NCBI RefSeq assembly: GCF_001509835.1
Contig: NZ_JXTJ01000002.1
Location: 62,001-126,000 of the forward strand
From: Allobosea sp. WAO
Lineage (GTDB): Bacteria > Pseudomonadota > Alphaproteobacteria > Rhizobiales > Beijerinckiaceae
Direction of reading: 5' to 3'
Length of the DNA: 64,000 bases
Under the pieces are notes generated by a model, which did no database searches, was not told the origin of the DNA, and was given only the letters and a program-made list of their open reading frames with translations. Numbering within the stretch: the stretch's first letter is position 1; every line of letters starts with the position of its first letter. Shown here piece after piece: positions 25,211-34,185 of the stretch. The position numbers and the translations under genes are program-made.

Positions 25211-27003
25211 ATGACCCGAACCGTCTCGGATTTCATCTGGACCCGTCTTCTCGAATGGGGCGTTACGCGCGTCTACGGCTACCCCGGGGACGGAATTGGC
25301 GGCTCATCGCTGCCCTGCAGCGCCGCGAGAACGACATTGAGTTCATTCAGGTTCGTCATGAGGAAACCGCGAGTCTGATGGCTTCCGGCGAGTCTCGCTT
25401 TACTGGCAAGGTCGGCGTCTGTATCGCGACCTCGGGTCCGGGCGCCGTGCATCTTCTCAACGGGCTTTATGATGCAAGGCTCGATCACCGCCCGGTGGTC
25501 GCCATTGTCGGCCAGCAAGCGCGATCGGCGATTGGATCGCACTACCAGCAGGATCTGGACCTCCAATCACTCTTCAAGGACGTTGCTGGCGCGTATATCG
25601 AGACCGCGTCGGTCCCAGCTCAGGTCCCTCATCTGATTGATCGTGCTTTTCGGATCGCGCAGGCGGAGCGTCGCGTCACCTGCGTAATCTTGCCCAACGA
25701 TCTGCAGCTCGAGCCGATGGTCGAGCCATCCCGAGAGCATGGCATGACGCATTCTGGGGTGGGGATTGAACTATCTCCGGTCGTGCCGTCATTGGATGCC
25801 CTTCAACGCGCTGCGGGCGTGCTCAATGCCGGCGAGAAAGTTGCCATTTTGGTCGGCGCCGGCGCGCTTGGTGCCACTGACGCAGTGTTGGCGACCGCCG
25901 AAAAGCTGAAGGCCGGGATTGCCAAGGCCTTGCTCGGGAAGGCTGCGGTGCCCGACGACGTGTCCTTCTGCACTGGGTCCATCGGCCTGCTGGGCACAAA
26001 GGCAAGTTGGGACCTGATGCAGGATTGCGACACACTGCTCATGGTCGGATCGGGCTTTCCCTATACCGAATTCCTCCCGAAGCCCGGCCAAGCGCGCGGC
26101 GTTCAGATCGACATCGACCCCGGCATGCTCGGGCTTAGATATCCGATGGACGTAAACCTCGTTGGCGATGCTGCCGCGACGCTTGAAGCACTGCTGCCGC
26201 TCTTGGAGCCGAAGTTTGCCGATGAGTGGCGAGCAGCGATCGAGGCAAATGTGAGCGAGAGCTGGCAGGAAGCCCGCGACAGCGCCCTTATCGAGGCATC
26301 TCCGATCAACCCCCAGCGCGTTGCCTCCGAGCTGTCTGAGCGACTGCCGGAAAACTGCATCGTCACCGCCGACAGCGGCACCACAACAGTCTGGTACGCA
26401 CGGCATCTAAGATTCCGCCGGGGAATGATGGGCTCCGTCTCTGGCACGCTTGCGACGATGGGCTGCGCCATTCCCTATGCGATCGCAGCAAAGTTCGCGC
26501 ATCCAGATCGCCCGGCAATTGCCTTGGTCGGCGATGGCGCGATGCAGATGAACGGCATCACCGAGTTGGTCACGATCGCAAAATACTGGAAGCGCTGGGC
26601 CGATCCGCGATTGATCGTTATGGTGCTGAACAATCGCGAACTGGCCTATGTCACCTGGGAAGAGCGCATCCAGGCAGGCGACCCCAAATGGCCGGCGAGC
26701 CAGGACCTTCCTGACCTACCCTATGCCGAGATCGCGAAGTTGATGGGATTGGGCGGCCGACGCGTCAGCGAGCCGGAGGAAGTGGGCGCCGCTTGGGACG
26801 AAGCGCTCGCGGCCGATCGCCCCTACATCCTGGACATGGTGACCGACCCCAACGTGCCCCCCCTCCCCCCGCACATAACCTTTGAGCAAGCGCGCGGGTT
26901 TGCAGGTGCAGTTGCAAGCGGCGATCCCGAGGGCGGCAACATCGTGAAAAGCACTGCCCGTGCGTTGCTCGGTACGCTGCTTCCCACGCCGAAAGGGCGC
27001 TGA
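25211..27003 (+). pseudogene. TPP-dependent pyruvate oxidase-like enzyme, frameshifted
   Basis: The gene starts at 25211 (GGAGAAC upstream) with TRTVSDFIWTRLLEWGVTRV and YGYPGDGI, the correct N-terminus of a thiamine-diphosphate enzyme. Near 25300 one base appears to be missing: the rest (IAALQRRENDIEFIQVRHEE onward) is in another frame and continues intact to 27003. Downstream landmarks are ATSGPGAVHLLNGLYDA, and the TPP motif GDGAMQMNG with NNRE. The family includes pyruvate oxidases and acetolactate synthase-like enzymes. All other parts look functional, so this is a fresh mutation or a sequencing error. Confidence 0.82.
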
Positions 27004-27077
27004 GAGTCCAACCAGTCGTAAGGGGCAATGGTGCTGCGCGGTTGGTTCGAACGATGACGGCTACGCTCATGCACTAG

Positions 27078-27274
27078 GAGTTGCTCGACCAAGGCGGACT
27101 GAAACCGCCTCCCCTAGCGTCGATTTTGGATGAACTTGCCGCCGAGCGGATTCGTCTGAAAGGCCTGGGCATCGAACTCGGCAACGAGATCAAGGGCGAT
27201 TATTCGAGGTCCGCGATCCGAATGGCAATCTCATCACGCTCGCTTCACCGCCTGCTCGCCCCTTCCCAATATAG
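27078..27274 (+). pseudogene. VOC-family remnant
   Basis: About 66 codons resemble the C-terminal half of a glyoxalase-type protein: DQGGLKPPPLASILDELAAE and LGIELGNEIKGDY in one frame, then after a one-base shift near 27205 FEVRDPNGNLITLASPPA to a TAG at 27272. The DPNGN-I-TL segment is the usual VOC ending. There is no N-terminal half and no start site. It is a decayed fragment, not related in detail to the intact VOC gene at 23503. Confidence 0.6.
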
Positions 27275-27462
27275 GCACGTTTCGACGCGCGCCTCCGTGT
27301 TTCCTTGAACAAAACCAATGGAAGGTCCGAGAAATCGACTTTGTGGCCCTGCGCGCCCTCGGCGAAATGGAAATGTCCCTGCTCGAGGTTGCAAGACAGG
27401 ATACTCCGAGAACACTTGTCATTTGACAGTGCATCTCGGGTACCGAGAGCTAAGCTGCCTGA

Positions 27463-27687
27463 ATGAACCAGGTTGACGCAAGGCTGATACCGAAACTCGT
27501 CGATCGCTTCGGCGCACTCAGGGAAACCGTCGACACCGCGCTCGAGGCGTTGACCGCGGCGCCCGTCGATAGGCAAACCTTCACCGAAGCGCAGAGCCAG
27601 GCAATCGCCATCCTGCGCGAGATTGCAGCCCTACAAGATACCGAGGTTCGGAGCGACGACAGCGTTTGCGGAATGGCGCCGCCGTGA
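27463..27687 (+). CDS. Small hypothetical helical protein
   Basis: A 74-residue mostly helical protein (LIPKLVDRFGALRETVDTAL, then AQSQAIAILREIAALQD) with a ragged tail. Protein-like composition supports it, but the ribosome site is poor and no family is recognised. It overlaps slightly with the frame of the following small gene. Upstream lies a decayed VOC fragment, so it may itself belong to a decaying stretch. Confidence 0.42.
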   Translation: MNQVDARLIPKLVDRFGALRETVDTALEALTAAPVDRQTFTEAQSQAIAILREIAALQDTEVRSDDSVCGMAPP

Positions 27688-27722
27688 ACGAAATGCCCTC
27701 TCGCGCCTGTCTAGGTTGGAAC

Positions 27723-27965
27723 ATGGAACGTAGTCGCGAAGAGTACATTGCAAGAGCACTGGCGCGTTCATCAGGGTTTGACCCTGACGAAGTGATTAGA
27801 CCCGAAGTCCATCGGTCGAAATGCACATCGATGGGTCCAGCCACCGATCAGATGCCTGCATGGCGGCGGTTCTTGCCTGCCGCGCAAATGCACTGCAACA
27901 CGCGCGATGCATTGGCAGATAGGCTAGCCCCCGCAAGGCGCGCCGCTCGACGGCCTTGGTCCTAG
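27723..27965 (+). CDS. Small protein of the IARAL-DPD family
   Basis: An 80-residue protein starting MERSREEYIARALARSSG, then FDPDEV and later MPAWRRFLPAA. The IARAL ... DPD element matches the stress-promoted protein at 45086-45259 (AIARALCRSARVDPD) and the broken frame at 7892. The conserved helix followed by a D-P-D turn suggests one small domain of unknown role. The C-terminus is arginine-rich and may be extended by mutation. Ribosome site weak; no promoter match upstream. Confidence 0.45.
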   Translation: MERSREEYIARALARSSGFDPDEVIRPEVHRSKCTSMGPATDQMPAWRRFLPAAQMHCNTRDALADRLAPARRAARRPWS

Positions 27966-28533
27966 CGAAACCCAGGTAAGTCACGGCACTCACTGTCTGC
28001 CATCTGAATTTCCAGCATCGTGAAGCTCACGGGTGAACCGAACACGCTCAAACCCGGCGCCCGCGCATCTTCCACCAGGGCATTAATGAGCGCCTGCGCC
28101 TCCTCGACAACCATCTCGATTTGCCCGCTTATTTGCACGGCATCGGGCACGGCAAAAGCGCGATTACTTCGGCTACTCGCCAGCTGAGAGATCTGGTTTG
28201 CAAAGCCTGTCGCGGGCAGTTCGACCTTGTCAATCGGGCGGATCTGGTCGCTTCTGCCAGCCCCGCTGTCGCAAGAATTGTCCGTGCCGCAGCAAGATCA
28301 TATGAGAGCCTGAAGATCCGCTGCTCGGCCGTCTCGGTGACGGCGACTCGAGATCAAAAGCGCCCTCGCGCTCATCTACCCGGGCCCTCGGTCGGCTGGC
28401 CAGGGTGTCCGCCCCAACTCACGTTTGACTTTCAGCATCTGCTGATGGTCGACAATGCCCTTCTGCGTCGCTTCATCATCAAGCCCATGGTTGCCCGCCC
28501 AAAGCGTCGCCGATCACCAACGGCCTAAGTCGC
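27966..28533. other. Intergenic stretch with doubtful ORFs
   Basis: A minus frame (27962-28150) encodes a protein-like 62 residues but lacks a ribosome site, and a plus frame (28121-28528) is open yet arginine- and proline-rich with no start signal. I cannot support either as a gene, and I see no repeat or RNA here. Confidence 0.45.
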
Positions 28534-28761
28534 TCAGCGAAGCTGATGCTCACCACCCAACACTTGGATGATGGCAGCGGGTATCTCGATGACAGGAGTT
28601 GCGTGCCGCCTTAAGTCAAACTCGGCGATCGCTTCGGTCAGCGCGTCGAATTCGCGCTCCTCATCGGAGCCTTTTGCGCAGTTGATCAGCTCGGCAGCTC
28701 TGAGAACAGCGGCTCTGCGCTCGTTGGGAGAGGCAATCATCACGGTGTCGGCGATAGGCAT
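28534..28761 (-). CDS. Small helical protein, ERKTAV family
   Basis: A 75-residue protein; the ATG at 28761 has GGGGAGG six nt upstream. Its core, IASPNERRAAVLRAAELI, then DEEREFDALTEAIAEFDLR, is nearly the same as that of the protein at 35312-35530 and clearly related to that at 2335. The last third (PVIEIPAAIIQVLGGE) also matches the 35312 copy. The two-helix pattern resembles the N-terminal part of HigA-type antitoxins, but no toxin or HTH is adjacent. Function unknown. Confidence 0.75.
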   Translation of the reverse strand: MPIADTVMIASPNERRAAVLRAAELINCAKGSDEEREFDALTEAIAEFDLRRHATPVIEIPAAIIQVLGGEHQLR

Positions 28762-28846
28762 AGCCACCTCCCCGCAGGATGCACCGCGGATAGGCTAGCG
28801 CCCTGCCCTCCGAATGACGAGTCCCTATCAATCGAAAACCTCCAGA

Positions 28847-28877
28847 GCTGGGGCCCGACGTAACGTCGAGCCCCAGC
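28847..28877 (-). terminator. Hairpin after glycine-zipper gene
   Basis: GCTGGGG and CCCCAGC arms plus an inner CGACG/CGTCG pairing, just after the minus-strand stop at 28894; no clear U-run. Confidence 0.5.
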
Positions 28878-28893
28878 GTCTTCCCGTCGCAGC

Positions 28894-29433
28894 TTAGATC
28901 GACGGCCTCACGTACGGCGTCGCGTTGGCATCGAACTGGGTCCAACCCTCGCGTTCGTAGTCAGCGCGGCGCATCGAAATATCGACTGGCGTGGCACGAT
29001 CCATGATCGCTTCGGCTTCGACGGCGCGCGCCTCTGAAGTGCGAACTGAGACTACGGAGCCGCCGCGCCGGACGCTTTCAGCGTAAAGGTGAGCGTCCTT
29101 CTCATCGACGCCGGCGCTGGTCATGGCGCCGATGATCCCACCTGCTGCCGCGCCAGCCGCGGCTCCGGCCGCAGTCGCGGCAAGCCATCCGGCCGCCACA
29201 ACGGGTCCGATGCCAGGAATGGCGATCATGCCGAGGCCAGCCAGCAGCCCGGCGGCTCCGCCGACACCTGCACCAATGCCAGCGCCCTCGCCGGCATTGC
29301 TGTCGTCGACGTCATCGCCGCGGCGGCCGATCACGCTAATTTCGGAGTCCGAAAAGCCGGCCGCTCCGAGGTCCTCTACGACCGCGGTCGCGGCAGCATA
29401 GTCATCGTAGGATCGGGTGATTGTGCGGGTCAT
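28894..29433 (-). CDS. Glycine-zipper general stress protein (GSP17M-like)
   Basis: A 179-residue protein with AAAGGAG upstream. An N-terminal alpha/beta domain (TRTITRSYDDYAAATAVVED and SDSEISVIGRR) resembles the heat-induced GSP17M/YflT-type domain; then comes a long Gly/Ala zipper (GAGVGGAAGLLAGLGMIAIP and AAGAAAGAAAGGIIGAM), which probably inserts in membrane, and a C-terminal repeat of the first motif (GGSVVSVRTS). It lies 23 nt behind the PepSY-like gene. A frameshifted copy is at 41146-41677 and a 3' piece at 6521-6805. Confidence 0.85.
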   Translation of the reverse strand: MTRTITRSYDDYAAATAVVEDLGAAGFSDSEISVIGRRGDDVDDSNAGEGAGIGAGVGGAAGLLAGLGMIAIPGIGPVVAAGWLAATAAGAAAGAAAGGIIGAMTSAGVDEKDAHLYAESVRRGGSVVSVRTSEARAVEAEAIMDRATPVDISMRRADYEREGWTQFDANATPYVRPSI

Positions 29434-29456
29434 CGCAGTTCTCCTTTCAAACGCTG

Positions 29457-29753
29457 TCAGTGACGGGTGATGTTGCCGCGATAATCGACGCTCACGGTGA
29501 CCGGCTGGCCGCCATGCGTGGCCGTGCCCTTCCAGACGCCATTGTCGTCCTTCTTGAGCTCGCTGATGGCGCTATAGCCATTGGCCTCGAGGCGGCTCTT
29601 GGCCTGCCCCTCAGTGAAGCTGTTGGCACCCGGCAGCGGGGCATTGGCATCGGCCGGAGCTGGGGTCGGTGCGGGCGACGTCGTCGAAGTTTGGGCGAAC
29701 GCGCCCATCGACATCACCGAGGCAACAAAAGATGTGATGATGAGCTTTCTCAT
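29457..29753 (-). CDS. Exported PepSY-like small protein
   Basis: A 98-residue protein with a signal peptide (MRKLIITSFVASVMSMGAFA) and GGGAGG upstream. After a Pro/Ala-rich linker the mature domain reads KSRLEANGYSAISELKKDD, then GVWKGTATHGGQPVTVSVDY, the pattern of the PepSY_2 domain (helix, then three strands ending in G-x-I). Such periplasmic domains are thought to bind or inhibit partners. First gene of the stress operon with the glycine-zipper gene. A truncated copy occurs at 40969-41124. Confidence 0.84.
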   Translation of the reverse strand: MRKLIITSFVASVMSMGAFAQTSTTSPAPTPAPADANAPLPGANSFTEGQAKSRLEANGYSAISELKKDDNGVWKGTATHGGQPVTVSVDYRGNITRH

Positions 29754-29798
29754 TACATTCCTCCCGAGAAGCAGGCCGTTGCGGCCGATGCTCATCAG

Positions 29799-29823
29799 AA
29801 CCGGGAACGCAGAAATTTGTTCC
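29799..29823 (-). promoter_or_regulatory. Sigma-EcfG-like promoter, GGTT variant
   Basis: Minus strand GGAAC (29823-29819), 16 bp, GGTT (29802-29799), 46 nt before the PepSY-like start. One mismatch. Confidence 0.55.
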
Positions 29824-29876
29824 AGATTGGAATGACTTACGCGCGCTGAAGTGCGCCTTCTACAGCGGGCCAACGC

Positions 29877-29960
29877 TCATCGCGTGCCAAACGAGAAAAA
29901 TGTCAGGGTAGAAAGGACGAGGGCGATCAGGAACAACCAGAGTGACGCGGCGAAAGACAT
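29877..29960 (-). CDS. 27-residue single-span membrane protein
   Basis: The minus frame from the ATG at 29960 encodes 27 residues: MSFAASLWLFLIALVLSTLT, then FFSFGTR and stop. It is one hydrophobic helix with a short polar N-terminus containing the same early Trp-Leu-hydrophobic pattern as the peptides at 24751 and 62780. The ribosome site is weak, but a perfect sigma-EcfG-type promoter (29992-30016) is placed 32 nt before the start. Because promoter and ORF fit so well it is probably a real stress-induced membrane microprotein. Function unknown. Confidence 0.62.
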   Translation of the reverse strand: MSFAASLWLFLIALVLSTLTFFSFGTR

Positions 29961-29991
29961 GAGTTGAGGCTCGAAACGACATCCCGTCGTC

Positions 29992-30016
29992 AACGCCCAC
30001 TGCCATCTTGGGTTCC
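29992..30016 (-). promoter_or_regulatory. Perfect sigma-EcfG-type promoter for tiny membrane protein
   Basis: Minus strand GGAAC (30016-30012), 16 bp, CGTT (29995-29992). Confidence 0.82.
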
Positions 30017-30092
30017 TCGGCAGCCATCGCTCACCTTGCCTCTTTAAATGAAGCGCCGCTCCACTATCTTCCCTGCCGAAGAGGAGGGGGAC

Positions 30093-30365
30093 ATGCCGTT
30101 TCGATCATTGACCGACCCGGTTGATGTGGCTCGAGCAATCGCAGTTGTCGATGATGTCTGGGCCCAGATTCGCTCATCATCATTTGAGCTTCTAGGAACA
30201 GAAGAGCAGGAACGAGAGCGGTTGAAGTTCATCGTGGCCAGCCTCGTCCCGATGGCACTCGACGAGCACGACCTGAAGGGGCGAGCATTTGCCCGATTCA
30301 CGCAAAAGCCCGGAGCGGGAACCCTTATGGCTCAACAGAATAATGGTGACCTCATCACCCCGTGA
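30093..30365 (+). CDS. Small hypothetical protein
   Basis: A 90-residue soluble protein; GAGGAGGGGG directly precedes the ATG at 30093, so the longer frame from 30048 is not used. It reads DPVDVARAIAVVDDVWAQIR, then a helical body with EEQERERLKFIVASLVPMAL and ARFTQKPG. No family, signal or membrane span is recognised. It lies alone and divergent from the tiny membrane gene. Confidence 0.68.
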   Translation: MPFRSLTDPVDVARAIAVVDDVWAQIRSSSFELLGTEEQERERLKFIVASLVPMALDEHDLKGRAFARFTQKPGAGTLMAQQNNGDLITP

Positions 30366-30534
30366 TGGGAGTAGCGCTTGTCCTCGCGGGGCGCCGCACC
30401 GAGCCCTGAAGGTTCGATCCAAAGCCGGTAGGTGTCCAGCCCTCCTACGCCGCAGCGGCCCTTGGATCGTCCAACGCTTAACGTCGCGACCTTGAATTGA
30501 GACTGGCGCCGAGCGCGCGTAAATTCGATTAGGT

Positions 30535-30744
30535 TTACTGGTCGTTTCGGTCTTGAGAACCGGGGCGATCACCCAGCGTCAGATAACGAGACACCGCCAG
30601 TTCCAGGGCATCGCGCTCTCGAGCCACCGGCGGGCTCTTAGGCTTACCCTCTAAGACGCGTAAACGGGCGATCGCTTCGCGGTACTGGGCCGCGGTGGAG
30701 ATAATGTACACAGCGCGATCTGCGGCGTCGGAACCCTGCTCCAT
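30535..30744 (-). CDS. Small helical-hairpin protein (HigA-N-like)
   Basis: A 69-residue protein: AVYIISTAAQYREAIARLRV, then a linker and ERDALELAVSRYL. The II-S-x-x-x-Y-x-x-A pattern followed by a second helix ending in YL or YE is that of the N-terminal hairpin of HigA-type antitoxins, here without any HTH domain or toxin gene. Related very small proteins are at 62947 and perhaps 19653, with more distant ones at 2335, 28534 and 35312. Function unknown. Confidence 0.65.
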   Translation of the reverse strand: MEQGSDAADRAVYIISTAAQYREAIARLRVLEGKPKSPPVARERDALELAVSRYLTLGDRPGSQDRNDQ

Positions 30745-30976
30745 TTCTGCACACTCCCAAAGCGGGAAGGCATTTTCTCATTCGATCTGCGACAGCTCAA
30801 TATCAAAAGACATTTGCCTGCACGAGTTGCGCGCGAAGAAAGGCAACTTAGGAGAGCTATCTTTTGCCTCGTGATCGCCGGCGTGGCGCTGCATGGGGCG
30901 ACGGCCTGATGGGTCGTGCCGAGCGACATCTAGAAATCGCGTCGCTATCCGGGGGCAATCTTGCTAAGCTCCTGCA

Positions 30977-32290
30977 ATGCGTTCTGTTCGTGAGACTCTA
31001 GGGCCAATGAGAGAGGTTATGACAAGCCTGCTCCAAACCCGGCCCCAGGCGATTTCCCCAAATCCTTCGCCCGTTCCTGAAAGCGAAAACGCAGACCTCG
31101 AGCTTCTTCACAAGATCAGCATTGAGTTGATCGGCGAATCCGATCGGGCGGAGCTTTATGGGAAGATTGTCGACGCAGCCGTCTCGATCTCCCGTTCTCA
31201 GTTCGGAACGATGCAGCTGCTCTGTCCGAAAGGCGATCCCTCCGGCCGCGAAGGCCATTTGCAACTGCTTTGCTATCGTGGATTGCCTCCTGAGGCGGTT
31301 GAGTTCTGGCAATGGGTCAAACCCACGGCGCACAGCAGCTGCACCTTGGCGCTTAAAGTCGGACAACGGGCAATCATTCCCGATTTCGAGGAATGGGATG
31401 ACATTGTCGGCACGCCGGACCTCACTGCATTCCGACAGGCGGGTATCCGTTCTGCCCAGACAACGCCGCTGCTTTCTCGCAGCGGCAACCTGCTCGGCAT
31501 GATTTCGACCCACTGGAGGACACCGCACTCCCCGTCGGACAGAGATCTGCGTTTGCTCGATATTTTAGCCCGGCAAGCAGCCGATCTGCTTGAGCGAACT
31601 ATTACCGAAGAAGGTCTGCGCGCGCGAGAGCAGGAGCTGGAACGCGCATGCGCGGCGTTGCGTGAAAGTGAGCAGCTGCAAAAAACTCTGGCTGGCGAGA
31701 TGAGCCACCGGGTGAAGAACCTGTTCGCCCTCGTCAGCACGATGATCCGGTTCGGCGCGAAAAGCGCCAAGAACAAGGACGATTTCTCAAAGAGCCTGTC
31801 GGGCCGAATTCAGGCGCTCGCCGAGGCACACCATCTTGTGCTGGCTGGAGAGGCGACGGCAACACCGCTCCAGCTTGAGCATATTGTCCGATCGGTAATC
31901 GAAGCTCATCAATCAGAGAACGGTCAGCGCTTTGGTCTGACGGGCTCAACAGTATCGATCAGGCCTGAATCGATCAGCGGCCTCGCATTGGTGGTAAATG
32001 AACTAGCCACCAACGCGATCAAATATGGCGCGCTCGCCGCCGACGAAGGAACCGTCGCGGTCTCCTGGAGCGCCGCGGACGACCATTTGTCGGTGCGCTG
32101 GGAAGAACGGGGAGGCGCAGCGATTGACGCTGTTCCGGAACGCATCGGCTTCGGCAGCCGGTTGCTGGATACGACGATCGTCCGCCAGTTCGGTGGGACG
32201 CTCTCGTACGACTGGCAGCGCGAAGGCGTGGTTGTCTCGATCACATTGCCGCTTTCGGCGGTCTCTGCGGTCAACGACGCCGCGCCCTAA
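30977..32290 (+). CDS. GAF-HWE sensor histidine kinase
   Basis: A 437-residue soluble kinase: an N-terminal GAF domain (about 45-210; SRSQFGTMQLLCPKGDPSG, and GNLLGMISTHWRTP near its end), a short coiled linker, and an HWE core with H-box EMSHRVKNLFALVS, N-box NELATNAIKYGAL and the WEE signature. The GAF domain may bind a small ligand or sense redox state. Start codons at 30977, 31007 and 31019 are all possible. No regulator is adjacent; a PhyR-type partner elsewhere is likely. Confidence 0.92.
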   Translation: MRSVRETLGPMREVMTSLLQTRPQAISPNPSPVPESENADLELLHKISIELIGESDRAELYGKIVDAAVSISRSQFGTMQLLCPKGDPSGREGHLQLLCYRGLPPEAVEFWQWVKPTAHSSCTLALKVGQRAIIPDFEEWDDIVGTPDLTAFRQAGIRSAQTTPLLSRSGNLLGMISTHWRTPHSPSDRDLRLLDILARQAADLLERTITEEGLRAREQELERACAALRESEQLQKTLAGEMSHRVKNLFALVSTMIRFGAKSAKNKDDFSKSLSGRIQALAEAHHLVLAGEATATPLQLEHIVRSVIEAHQSENGQRFGLTGSTVSIRPESISGLALVVNELATNAIKYGALAADEGTVAVSWSAADDHLSVRWEERGGAAIDAVPERIGFGSRLLDTTIVRQFGGTLSYDWQREGVVVSITLPLSAVSAVNDAAP

Positions 32291-32382
32291 AACCAGAACA
32301 TCGGTTCCCGCACAGGCAAGCCTCTTGATAATCGAGGGAGAGCATCCACATACCATCCCATTGGATGGCATGAGGATGGGCC

Positions 32383-32775
32383 ATGAAAGTTCCCGATAGC
32401 GAGAAGCTGACACTGAACCTGGGGTTCGTCGATCTTGGCCGCATCGACCTGCTGGTGCGAGATGGCTTCTATTCCAACCGGTCGGACTTCATTCGGACAG
32501 CGATCCGCAACCAGCTTTCGACCCATGCAGACGTCGCTGCGAAAGCAACAACGCGGCTTGCGCTGGAGCTTGGACTTCGGACCTTCACACGCCGGGACCT
32601 AGAGGCAGTGGTCGCCGCCGGGGAACAGCTCGAAATCAGGGTTCTTGGCCTCGCCGTCATCGAGGCCGACGTGCCGCCGGAGCTAGCGCGCAAAGCCATC
32701 GCATCGATCACGGTTCTCGGCGCCCTTCATGCCTCCGCAGAGATCAAGGCCGCTTTGGCCGACCGGCTCTCATGA
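32383..32775 (+). CDS. Ribbon-helix-helix transcriptional regulator
   Basis: A 130-residue protein with an N-terminal CopG/Arc-type domain: EKLTLNLGFVDLGRIDLLVR supplies the strand, then DGFYSNRSDFIRTAIRNQL the two helices. The C-terminal part (LEIRVLGLAVIEADVPPELA) is a small beta/alpha domain that may sense a ligand. Its stop overlaps the start of the esterase gene as ATGA, so the regulator and enzyme are translated together and the protein probably controls this operon. Confidence 0.87.
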   Translation: MKVPDSEKLTLNLGFVDLGRIDLLVRDGFYSNRSDFIRTAIRNQLSTHADVAAKATTRLALELGLRTFTRRDLEAVVAAGEQLEIRVLGLAVIEADVPPELARKAIASITVLGALHASAEIKAALADRLS

Positions 32776-33893
32776 ACCCAAGGACAGCCATGAACCCTCG
32801 TTTTCACGCCGCCATCGGCGAAGCCATGACGCGCCTTAGAACGTCCGATGTAGCGGGAGCAACCAACGCGCTCCAACGCGCACTCTCAGGTCGACCCGTT
32901 CAAGAGGGGATGGATTCGCAGAGTCGTGCTCAAGACAGACCCGGCATCGAGCCATCGTCGACGCGCGGTCTCGAGACTGTGCTGGATCAGCTTCGGCGCC
33001 AGCGGGCGAGTTTCTTCAAGGACCGCCGGGCCGAGGCCTCTGTCGTCGAACAGCCCGATGACAGCGAGAATTTTCGCTCTCGCATGTTCCGATCGGTGAT
33101 CGGCTCCTTGGCCTATAAGCTTTACGTGCCCGACGATTACGCCGGTCGACAGCTCACATTGATCATCATGCTGCACGGATGCACCCAAAACCCGGACGAT
33201 TTTGCACGCGGGACCCGAATGAACGCCTTGGCAGACGAGTTTGGCTTGATCGTCGCGTATCCGCTGCAACCTAAATCGGCCAACGCACAGGGATGCTGGA
33301 ACTGGTTTGACAGACGTCACCAGCAGCGAGGCGCAGGTGAACCGGCCCTCTTGGCCGGGCTTGCGCAGGAACTGGCTTCAGAATTCGCGATCGGTCGCAG
33401 CCGGATCTTCGCTGCCGGGCTGTCGGCGGGTGGCGCGATGGCGGACGTCCTGTCATCGGCTTATCCGGAAGTCTTTACGGCCGTCGGTATCCATTCCGGA
33501 TTGCCTTACGGCGCAGCCAAAGACGTGATGTCGGCTTTTTCCGCCATGAAGGGGAATGGGAAGGCGTCGGCAAGGCGGGCTTCCACCGTCAGAAAGATCA
33601 TCTTTCACGGGGAGGCCGATGCCACAGTTCATCCTTCGAATGGTGAGCGAATGTTCGATCTGGCGCGGTCTACGCATGGCCCGCTACCGGAGTATCAGAT
33701 CGATGCGGTGATCAACGGGAAGCGCGTGACCCGCTCACTGATCGGACGGGGGCAGGATCACGCGCTCGCAGAACACTGGTTGATCCATGGCGGAGGCCAT
33801 GCCTGGTCGGGAGGCGATCATCGTGGAAGCTATGTCGATGCGACCGGGCCCGATGCCTCGCGTGAGATGGTTCGCTTTTTCCTTCAGGCTTGA
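32772..33893 (+). CDS. PHB-depolymerase-family esterase
   Basis: A 373-residue alpha/beta hydrolase of the polyhydroxybutyrate depolymerase/LpqC type. Landmarks: LTLIIMLHGCTQNPDDFARG (oxyanion region), the nucleophile elbow FAAGLSAGGAMADVL, FHGEADATVHPSN for the Asp and HGGGHAWSGG for the His. There is no clear signal peptide, so it may act on intracellular esters or need another export route. Regulator-esterase pairs of this kind are widespread in the rhizobial lineage. Confidence 0.9.
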   Translation: MNPRTAMNPRFHAAIGEAMTRLRTSDVAGATNALQRALSGRPVQEGMDSQSRAQDRPGIEPSSTRGLETVLDQLRRQRASFFKDRRAEASVVEQPDDSENFRSRMFRSVIGSLAYKLYVPDDYAGRQLTLIIMLHGCTQNPDDFARGTRMNALADEFGLIVAYPLQPKSANAQGCWNWFDRRHQQRGAGEPALLAGLAQELASEFAIGRSRIFAAGLSAGGAMADVLSSAYPEVFTAVGIHSGLPYGAAKDVMSAFSAMKGNGKASARRASTVRKIIFHGEADATVHPSNGERMFDLARSTHGPLPEYQIDAVINGKRVTRSLIGRGQDHALAEHWLIHGGGHAWSGGDHRGSYVDATGPDASREMVRFFLQA

Positions 33894-34185
33894 GGTCCGG
33901 CGCACCGTTGCTCGGCGTCGCACGTCAATCAGGCCAAGCACTCCGGGCCGCAGTTGAACGCCTCGACCAGGGCTCAGGCGCGGAAAAGGCGCGGACCCAA
34001 AAGGCGGGCGCTACCATCGCCGGAGATAGGCGCCGTCCAAGGCGCCCATGGCAGCGATGTATTGTCGATGAGGTGGAGCCGCACGGCTCTCTCAACCTTC
34101 CCCTTGGATCCGCGCAATCGGCGCGTGTCGCTTGCATGAGTTCATCTTACGATTCTTGTCCTGACTAGACATCAAGGAGAAGACA

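Noticed and set aside
27962-28150. 62-codon minus-strand frame
   Set aside because: Protein-like in composition but without ribosome site, promoter or relatives in the window.
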